Shown one piece after another: positions 57,595-64,000 of a stretch of 64,000 bases of DNA. The stretch covers positions 160,881 to 224,880 of the forward strand of contig CAMYOK010000002.1 in assembly GCA_947259995.1 (NCBI GenBank), in the 5' to 3' direction. The translations under genes and the position numbers were made by a program. The notes beneath the pieces are model-generated. The model saw nothing but the letters and a program-made list of their open reading frames with translations, did not search any database and was not told the DNA's origin. The first letter of the stretch is position 1; the number at the start of each line of letters is the position of its first letter. The DNA comes from an uncultured Pseudomonadales bacterium (GTDB lineage: Bacteria > Pseudomonadota > Gammaproteobacteria > Pseudomonadales > Pseudohongiellaceae).

Positions 57595-59850
57595 CTAGGC
57601 ACCGCCCGCTTCGGATTCAGCCGCGACGGGCTCAAGCACTGGGAACATGACAGTCTGCCCTATTTGTACTTGCCGAAAGTTGAGAGTGGGGTTGTATTGA
57701 CGCAATAGCCACATTGGAACTGAATACTTTCTACGCGCAAGATTGGCGATATTATCGTTGGCAGCAACTTTGTACTCATCCACATTGCCAATGCGATACT
57801 GCCGAAAGAACTCCTGTTGTTCTTCAAGATGGAATTGACGTCGTTTGAGCTCGAACTCCTCTACGCTGACATTAGAGAAATCAAGATTCAAACGGCGCCC
57901 AATGACCACGGCGGAATTTCTACCTAATCGATTCAAGCTACGCAATTGCGATGAGCTAACCCCTAACCAATCGGCATAGTGCCCTAGAGTTTCAGATGCC
58001 TGAATCTCTATAGATTGATTGTCGGCAACACTATAGTCAGAAGGGTCGGCCGCGAGATCTTCCACCGCTTGCGCGCTTCGCTGTTCGAAACTCTGAGTTG
58101 GATCTAACGCCAACGCAAACTCGTCGTCCGCATTGTCTAGCGTCTGTACTTCACTGCCCCCTTCACTCAAAGGCGGCGTTAATTCTTCAATCAAAAGTGG
58201 CTCTAGCGGCGGCTCAACAGCAGCGACTTCTTGGGCTACTGGTGGCTGCGGCTTTACGACGGGCTCCTCGGCGGCGACATAGACTACTGGCTGCGCCGCA
58301 GATGGTGCATCGCTCGGTACTTTCAAAGTTTGACCTGGGTATAGCAGATCAGGGTGATCAATCTCATTGGCTTGCAATAGTGCGCGCTCGGTCAAACCAA
58401 AGCGCCTCGCGATGCGCGACAGTGTATCCCCCCTGCGAACCGAGTAATTCTCTGTGCCGCTTCGCGCAGTACTACTTGGCGCCGCCTCGCTATTGAGCGT
58501 GCTCGCCGCTGCCGCTATCTGCGCCGAGGTTTGTCCCGTGCCAGCCGCGGTATCCTGCGGCAGCAATAAGCGCTGACCAATCGAAATACGATGACTATCG
58601 CGAATCTGATTCAACGCCGACAGCGCTGCCACAGAGGTTTTGAATCGTCTGGCGATTGCAGACATGCTGTCACCCTTTTGTACGACGTAGGCGATATCAG
58701 GCGTCTGTATATTGTAACGCTCACTACTTGGCACATTCGCCAAGAGCGTGTCGATCGCCCCGGGCAATTGCTCTTTCTGCACCTTTACGACGAAACCTTT
58801 CGGAATACGTTTGCCCCCATCCCAGACGACAGGGCGCAGGGCTGGATTGTCGAACTTCAGATGCTCCAAAGTCACCCCTAGTGCATCCGCTAAGACCTGC
58901 GCTTCAATATAAGCATCAAGCTCAAACTCTTCATACTCAGGGCGTGGGTCTAATTGCAACACGCCAAACAGTGTTTGCGCTTGGCGCTCCACATCAAGCA
59001 CGGCTAAGAACTGCGGGTAGAAATTACGCGAAGCAAAACCGAAGTTGCGGCCTTTATAATTGGCGATAATCTCTTCGATCTTATTCGTTCCCGTTTCACG
59101 CACTGCACGGCTCATGCCGCCAGTCCCATGATTGTAGGCAGTCAAAGCCAACGGCCAAGTACCGAGTATTTGGTAGTTGTACTCTAGGAGACTCATCGCC
59201 GCATACGTGGCTGTGTACGGGTCCATGCGCTCATCGACAATATGATCGATGCGCATAAAACGCTGCCCGGTAGCGCGCATGAATTGCCACATCCCTGCCG
59301 CGGCGACACTCGAATAGGCGCCTGGGTGGAACGAGGACTCTACATGAGGGAGAGCGCCAAGCTCTACCGGAAGATTCTTAGCCCGCACAACGCTTTCGAT
59401 GTGCGAACGGTAGGCGCCAGAACGAATCAAACCCTCCACAAAACGGTCGGATTGCCCTAGTTGGAAGCGCACATTGTTAGCGGCCTCGCGGAAAGTAGCA
59501 TCGCTCGTATTGCTTGGCCAAAGCTGTAAGACACGCTGTTGCTCGTTTGTAAGCCCAGAACGCTTTCCTGTGGCGAGCACTTTCAAGGCCTCTTGAATCT
59601 GCGTGCGCTGCCGCTCGATTAGTGGGCGATCATACTCGACGCTCTGGTAAACCACTGCGAGATTATTCGAATCATGGAGAAAACCATGATCGGTATCGAC
59701 CTCGGTGTAAACGCGGGTCCAGAACTTGATGGCAGGCTCTAGGGCCGCTGGTCTTGGCAGATCTTGCGCTTGCAACGCCGTAACGCTGCAAAAACACAGC
59801 AGGCATATCCAGATAATGTGGCGCAATGGCGTAAGAGGCACTGACTTCAT
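57595..59850 (-). CDS. mltD: Membrane-bound lytic murein transglycosylase MltD-like, four LysM domains
   Basis: The 751-residue protein has a signal peptide (ALQAQD) and an SLT domain around 165-270 with catalytic E171 (LPHVESSFHPGA), AAAGMWQFMRATG and TAYNHGTGG. LysM motifs follow at about 390 (YVVQKGDSMSAIARRF), 470 (YSVRRGDTLSRIARRFGL), 610 (ETLGHYADWLGV) and 690 (YKVAANDNIANLARR), bringing a cell-wall-binding tail of four modules. E. coli MltD has two. No lipobox is visible, so membrane attachment is uncertain. The linkers are rich in Ala, Glu and Pro. It ends next to the convergent mltB gene. Confidence 0.9.
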   Translation of the reverse strand: MKSVPLTPLRHIIWICLLCFCSVTALQAQDLPRPAALEPAIKFWTRVYTEVDTDHGFLHDSNNLAVVYQSVEYDRPLIERQRTQIQEALKVLATGKRSGLTNEQQRVLQLWPSNTSDATFREAANNVRFQLGQSDRFVEGLIRSGAYRSHIESVVRAKNLPVELGALPHVESSFHPGAYSSVAAAGMWQFMRATGQRFMRIDHIVDERMDPYTATYAAMSLLEYNYQILGTWPLALTAYNHGTGGMSRAVRETGTNKIEEIIANYKGRNFGFASRNFYPQFLAVLDVERQAQTLFGVLQLDPRPEYEEFELDAYIEAQVLADALGVTLEHLKFDNPALRPVVWDGGKRIPKGFVVKVQKEQLPGAIDTLLANVPSSERYNIQTPDIAYVVQKGDSMSAIARRFKTSVAALSALNQIRDSHRISIGQRLLLPQDTAAGTGQTSAQIAAAASTLNSEAAPSSTARSGTENYSVRRGDTLSRIARRFGLTERALLQANEIDHPDLLYPGQTLKVPSDAPSAAQPVVYVAAEEPVVKPQPPVAQEVAAVEPPLEPLLIEELTPPLSEGGSEVQTLDNADDEFALALDPTQSFEQRSAQAVEDLAADPSDYSVADNQSIEIQASETLGHYADWLGVSSSQLRSLNRLGRNSAVVIGRRLNLDFSNVSVEEFELKRRQFHLEEQQEFFRQYRIGNVDEYKVAANDNIANLARRKYSVPMWLLRQYNPTLNFRQVQIGQTVMFPVLEPVAAESEAGGA

Positions 59851-60033
59851 GTCCTTGGTTATTTGATGAACGGTGTATTAGACCTTCATATTGGCAAAAT
59901 ATTTCTACAACTGTGGGCCTATACTAAAGGAGGCGCTGCGATTGTCAAAGCAATATACAGTGGACATTCGGGGTAGATTTCACTACTGGAACAATTGCTC
60001 TATACTGCGTCCCCCTTGCCCCAATAAACGTTG

Positions 60034-61671
60034 ATGATGACTGAACACAAGAAGTTGGCAGAGGCTAGCTTAGACAGCCTCTACCGTATATTTACCGTCC
60101 CAGAAGCCCCAGACTCAACTCTTGGCAAGATCGATCAATCGATCTCCCAGAACCTCACCGGCTTCCTGCAGGAGCATATCGTTGCTTCTGAACGCGACCT
60201 TGCGCAAATAGAAAAAGACTTCTCCAACCCCTTTATTCCGCAAGACCCCAGCTTTGTGTCTGACCAAATCGAGTTTCTACTCGACAAAGTGGTGGCGCAA
60301 TCGGTGCATATCGCCTCCCCAAGCTTCGTGGGACATATGGCCTCGGCACTGCCTTATTTCATGTTGCCACTATCGCGAATCATGACGGCGCTGAACCAAA
60401 ACCTGGTGAAAGTCGAAACCTCTAAGGCCTTTACGCCCCTAGAGCGACAAGTGATCGGCATGATTCATCATTTAATCTACGAGCGTGACTCACAGTACTA
60501 TGAGTCGTGGATGCATAATTCATCGCATGCACTAGGCAGCTTCTGCTCTGGGGGCACCATCGCGAACCTCACGGCGCTCTGGGCGGCTCGTAACACAGTT
60601 CTACGCCCTAACTCGGACTTTACCGGCATCGCTCAGGAAGGCCTTGCTGCGGGCTTGCATCACTATGGTTACCGTTCCTTAGCCATCCTCGTCTCTGAAC
60701 GAGGCCATTACTCCCTAGCCAAGGCCGCCGACATCTTGGGAATTGGACGGCGCAACCTGATCGCGATCGAAACCGATGGCAGAAACCGCATTCGCCCAGA
60801 TGTCTTAGAGCAAAAGTGCGCACAACTGCATAAAGAGGGCACGCGAGTGATGGCCATCGTCGGCGTGGCGGGTACTTCGGAGACCGGCAGCGTTGACCCA
60901 CTGGCTGCGATCGCCGATATCGCACAGGCTCAGCAAGTACATTTCCATGTTGATTCTGCATGGGGCGGGCCTACTTTGTTCTCACGTCAGCATCGCCCAT
61001 TGTTAAAGGGCATTGAACGAGCTGATTCGGTAACTATCGATGCGCACAAACAATTGTATGTCCCTATGGGGGCTGGGCTGTGCGTATTCAAAAAACCAGA
61101 GACTTTGGCCAGTGTTGAGCATCACGCCGAATATATTATTCGCAAAGGCTCGAAAGACTTAGGCAGCCACAGCGTTGAAGGCTCTAGACCCGGCATGGCG
61201 ATATTGGTCCATGCAGGACTGCATATCATCGCAAAGAGTGGGTATGAATTATTGATAGACGAAGGGATCGCAAAGGCCAAAGCCTTTGCGCAGGTGATCC
61301 GTGAGTCGAGTGATTTTGAACTGATCTCAGAACCAGAACTCAACATCCTGACCTATCGTTATTTGCCTGAACAGGCAAAGAGCGGATTGGCCAGCGCAGA
61401 AAAACACATTCGCGAGCAAACTAACCAGCAGCTCAATCGCATTACCAAGCTCATCCAAAAATCGCAACGTGGGCGCGGCCTATCGTTTGTATCACGCACG
61501 CAGCTCAACCCGGAGCAATATGCTCGCGAGCCAATTGTGGTTCTACGGGTGGTTTTAGCGAACCCATTAACGAGCATAGAAATACTGGCTAATGTGTTAG
61601 AGGAGCAGCGAGCGATCGTCGCCACCGAACCTGCGGTGCAGGAAGCGATTGCTCAACTTCCTAGCACCTAA
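60034..61671 (+). CDS. panP: Pyridoxal-dependent aspartate 1-decarboxylase PanP
   Basis: The 545-residue protein is a group II PLP decarboxylase with ASPSFVGHMASALPYF, FCSGGTIANLTALWAARN and the PLP lysine in TIDAHKQLYVPMG (K339). DSAWGGP is the region holding the aspartate that contacts the PLP nitrogen. Length and the ASPSFVGHM block match PanP of Vibrio and Alteromonas, which makes beta-alanine for pantothenate and CoA in place of PanD. The start lacks a good ribosome site; an ATG at 60037 is equally possible. It is convergent with secF, 11 bp apart. Confidence 0.88.
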   Translation: MMTEHKKLAEASLDSLYRIFTVPEAPDSTLGKIDQSISQNLTGFLQEHIVASERDLAQIEKDFSNPFIPQDPSFVSDQIEFLLDKVVAQSVHIASPSFVGHMASALPYFMLPLSRIMTALNQNLVKVETSKAFTPLERQVIGMIHHLIYERDSQYYESWMHNSSHALGSFCSGGTIANLTALWAARNTVLRPNSDFTGIAQEGLAAGLHHYGYRSLAILVSERGHYSLAKAADILGIGRRNLIAIETDGRNRIRPDVLEQKCAQLHKEGTRVMAIVGVAGTSETGSVDPLAAIADIAQAQQVHFHVDSAWGGPTLFSRQHRPLLKGIERADSVTIDAHKQLYVPMGAGLCVFKKPETLASVEHHAEYIIRKGSKDLGSHSVEGSRPGMAILVHAGLHIIAKSGYELLIDEGIAKAKAFAQVIRESSDFELISEPELNILTYRYLPEQAKSGLASAEKHIREQTNQQLNRITKLIQKSQRGRGLSFVSRTQLNPEQYAREPIVVLRVVLANPLTSIEILANVLEEQRAIVATEPAVQEAIAQLPST

Positions 61672-61682
61672 GGCTTATTGCA

Positions 61683-62636
61683 TTAAGGCATCGATTCTTC
61701 GGTGCCTTCTTTGACTATAGGCACCATCAAGTCTTCTTTGGTGACTTTCAAGTATAAGAGCAAGCTTGAAGCGATATAGACTGACGAATAGGTACCGATC
61801 ACGATACCCAGCGTTAAGGCTATCGCGAAACCTTGAATCGACTCGCCCCCCATTACCAACATCGCACACACGACCAACTGTGTAGTCATCGCCGTGATAA
61901 TCGTACGGCTTAACGTTTGATTCAATGAGATGTTAATCAGCTCGTAAGGCGTGCCCTTGCGCATTACACGGAAGTTCTCACGGATGCGGTCGAACACAAC
62001 GATGGTATCGTTGATAGAGTAACCGATGATTGCCAACAATGCGGCCAGCACGGTCAAATCAAACTGCAAACCAAAAAGCGAGAAGATGCCTAGTGTGAGT
62101 ATCACGTCGTGAAACAATGCCACTACCGCCGCAATCGCAAACTTCGACTGGAAGCGAATCGCCACGTAGATCATCACAATCCCAAGGGCGACTAGCAGGC
62201 CCATGCCACCGCTTTCAGCGAGCTCTTCACCGACACGTGGGCCGACGAACTCCAAGCGGTTTATACTCAACTCGGCGTTCGTACCCTGACGCAATGACGC
62301 CAAAATATCGTCTCCGAGCGTGACGAGATTATTCGCCATTTCTTCTTGGCTAACCGTATCATCGACAGGCAGACGAATGAGCACGTCCTGATCCGAGCCA
62401 AACGCGACCACTTGCGCATCGGCAAAACCGGCACCGCGCAATTGCTCACTCACTTCACTCACTGCAACAGGTTGGGAGTAGCCAACTTCGACTAATGTTC
62501 CTGCCGTGAAATCCAACCCTAGCTCTAGGGAATTAATTAATAGTGAGCCTACAGAAATCACGATAGTCGCTATAGAGGCGATACCGAATGGTTTCGCCAG
62601 ACTCATGAAATCGAATTGCCTTCCAAATATGGGCAT
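61683..62636 (-). CDS. secF: Protein translocase subunit SecF
   Basis: The 317-residue membrane protein has six helices and the SecF signature: DFMSLAKPFGIAS at the start, LGLDFTAGTLVEVGY, then GYSINDTIVVFDRIREN and NISLNQTLSRTIITA. It is an RND-type partner of SecD that pulls exported proteins through SecYEG using the proton motive force. GGAG lies six nt before the ATG at 62636; a GTG at 62651 is not favoured. The secD stop is 65 bp upstream. The ending is acidic. Confidence 0.96.
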   Translation of the reverse strand: MPIFGRQFDFMSLAKPFGIASIATIVISVGSLLINSLELGLDFTAGTLVEVGYSQPVAVSEVSEQLRGAGFADAQVVAFGSDQDVLIRLPVDDTVSQEEMANNLVTLGDDILASLRQGTNAELSINRLEFVGPRVGEELAESGGMGLLVALGIVMIYVAIRFQSKFAIAAVVALFHDVILTLGIFSLFGLQFDLTVLAALLAIIGYSINDTIVVFDRIRENFRVMRKGTPYELINISLNQTLSRTIITAMTTQLVVCAMLVMGGESIQGFAIALTLGIVIGTYSSVYIASSLLLYLKVTKEDLMVPIVKEGTEESMP

Positions 62637-62701
62637 ACTTTGCTCCAGCACCTACTTCTTTACATTTTGTTTCGCAACTAGCTGCCTAAACGGCGCTTAT
62701 G

Positions 62702-64000
62702 TCACGCATATTTACCAATAGACAATTCTTGCACGTTGCGACCACCATAGATCACATTCACGATGGCGCGTGTCACGATGATCGATGTAAACATAGATGT
62801 CGCAATACCAATCATCAACGTCACGGCGAAGCCTTTCACTGGGCCCGTTCCAATTGAGAATAGTACAACCCCGACCAACAACGTGGTCACGTTAGCGTCA
62901 ACAATAGTGCTAAATGCGTGATTAAAGCCCTGCGCGATGGCTCCTTGTGGCGACAATCCCGCCGCGAGCTCCTCGCGAATCCGCGTAAAGATCAGCACGT
63001 TCGCATCGACCGCCATGCCCACGATTAACACAATACCGAAGATACCCGGCAAGGTGAGTGTGGCGGAGATAATCGACATGATTGCTATCAACAACAACAC
63101 GTTGACCGCCAGCGCTAGGTTCGCTGCCAAACCAAATAAACGGTAATAGAACACCATGAATATCAACACTAAACCGAACCCTAGGTAGACAGCCTGTGTG
63201 CCCTGTCTAATATTCTCTGCCCCCAAGCTTGGCCCTAGAGTGCGTTCCTCAACGAAGTACATCGGTGCGGCAAGTGCGCCGGAACGAATTAGCAAAGACA
63301 GTTCATTTGCCTCTGTCGTACTAAGACCAGTGATCACAAATTCGCGCCCCAACGCTGCACGAATAACCGCATGACTGATCAGGCGTTTTTCCTCGTAGGT
63401 TTCTTGCTGCTCGATCATCTCGCCGTTTTCACCGGGGATGAACTCACTGCGAGTTTTCGTTTCGCTTAGAACGATGTCCATGAGCGTGCCGATATTGTCA
63501 CGTGTCACGCGACTAAACTGTTCGCCACCTTGTGCATCGAGATTGATCACGACTTGTGGCAAGCCAGTTTGATCTAGGGCTGAACGCACATTGCTGACGC
63601 GGTCCCCCTGCAAAATGACATCATTGCTGACATCAACCAACTGGCCTTGGTACTCATAAGTCGTGTAAGAAGTAGAAGGTGCACCTGGCGCGGCCTCTAA
63701 ATGAAACTGCAGAGTCGCGATGCGTTGCAGGATACGTTTGGCTTGCGCTGTATCTTGCACGCCGGGTAGTTCAACAACGATTCGATTCGAGCCTTGCTGT
63801 TGCACAACAGGCTCTGACACCCCTAAGGAGTCCACACGATTCAAAATCGTCGTCTTGTTCGCGGCAATAGTGTCTCTTTGCAGTTGCAGAATATCCGCAT
63901 CGGCAAGACTCATCTCAAGTATGAATGTGTCACCCTGCTCACGATTGATTGTTTGTAGGTCGGCGAAATTTTCACGCACTAACGAACGCGCTTCAGAGCG
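62702..64000 (-). CDS. secD: Protein translocase subunit SecD (C-terminal part, cut by window edge)
   Basis: This partial gene covers 432 codons and stays open to the right edge, entering with RSEARSLV. It holds the periplasmic P1 region (VDSLGVSEPVVQQQG, NRIVVELPGVQDTAQAKRIL), then LIRSGALAAPMYFVEERTLGPSLG and the membrane part GIVLIVGMAVDANVLIFTRIREE. Full SecD is about 610-620 residues, so roughly the first third is missing. With secF it forms the SecDF complex. Downstream spacing to secF is 65 bp, and yajC would be expected beyond the edge upstream. Confidence 0.95.
   Translation of the reverse strand, partial: RSEARSLVRENFADLQTINREQGDTFILEMSLADADILQLQRDTIAANKTTILNRVDSLGVSEPVVQQQGSNRIVVELPGVQDTAQAKRILQRIATLQFHLEAAPGAPSTSYTTYEYQGQLVDVSNDVILQGDRVSNVRSALDQTGLPQVVINLDAQGGEQFSRVTRDNIGTLMDIVLSETKTRSEFIPGENGEMIEQQETYEEKRLISHAVIRAALGREFVITGLSTTEANELSLLIRSGALAAPMYFVEERTLGPSLGAENIRQGTQAVYLGFGLVLIFMVFYYRLFGLAANLALAVNVLLLIAIMSIISATLTLPGIFGIVLIVGMAVDANVLIFTRIREELAAGLSPQGAIAQGFNHAFSTIVDANVTTLLVGVVLFSIGTGPVKGFAVTLMIGIATSMFTSIIVTRAIVNVIYGGRNVQELSIGKYA

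Overview
The window reads as chromosomal DNA of a free-living, probably marine, gammaproteobacterium. The support is a ribF-ileS-fkpB-ispH cluster, Rnk, SirB2, glnK-amtB, a RegB/RegA redox pair, MltB and MltD transglycosylases, a PanP-type aspartate decarboxylase, TonB- and RND-type envelope proteins, and secD-secF. Genus-level placement is not possible from the sequence alone. I see no rRNA, tRNA, insertion sequence, prophage or CRISPR array. Coding density is high and composition looks uniform by eye.

Layout. 1-3.5 kb: partial rnk, a guanidinium exporter gene behind a guanidine-II (mini-ykkC) riboswitch, and a malonate uptake/activation operon (madL-madM-malonyl-CoA synthetase). 3.6-10 kb: TfoX-like and PH-domain genes, then ribF-ileS-fkpB-ispH on the minus strand, without the lspA usually found between ileS and fkpB. 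10-15.7 kb: a quinone-oxidoreductase-like enzyme, a YdeP-type molybdopterin oxidoreductase, a small secreted hydrolase, a lipoprotein and SirB2. 15.66-17.2 kb: a sigma70-type promoter, a 36-codon leader ORF and a strong terminator just before an MFS transporter gene, which looks like an attenuator. 17.4-19.1 kb: glnK-amtB. 19.2-31 kb: a DUF6351 lipoprotein, a predicted outer-membrane barrel, a BlaI/M56 pair divergent from a TonB receptor, a methyltransferase-acetyltransferase fusion, regBA, and a DUF4345 protein with an SDR. 31.5-36 kb: an RND adaptor and pump.

37.4-52.1 kb, all on the minus strand, is an eight-gene, about 14.8 kb operon. It encodes, in transcription order, a giant DUF4175 membrane protein with Gln/Gly repeats, a VWA membrane protein, a caspase/C13-like secreted protein with no cysteine at all, a TPR protein with an HExxH metalloprotease-like domain, a DUF4159 protein, a MoxR AAA+ ATPase, a DUF58 protein and a BatA-like VWA protein. 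It extends the MoxR/Bat theme and is the best candidate for a poorly described envelope system: a cytoplasmic ATPase acting on membrane-anchored VWA proteins that carry periplasmic sensing or scaffold domains.

52.4-64 kb: a NUDIX hydrolase, a glutathione S-transferase and an acyl-CoA ligase run on the minus strand. A DUF3524 glycosyltransferase, related to the tRNA-queuosine mannosyltransferase, diverges from the ligase with a 12 bp gap. MltB and MltD follow, then PanP and the secF-secD pair, with secD cut by the window edge.
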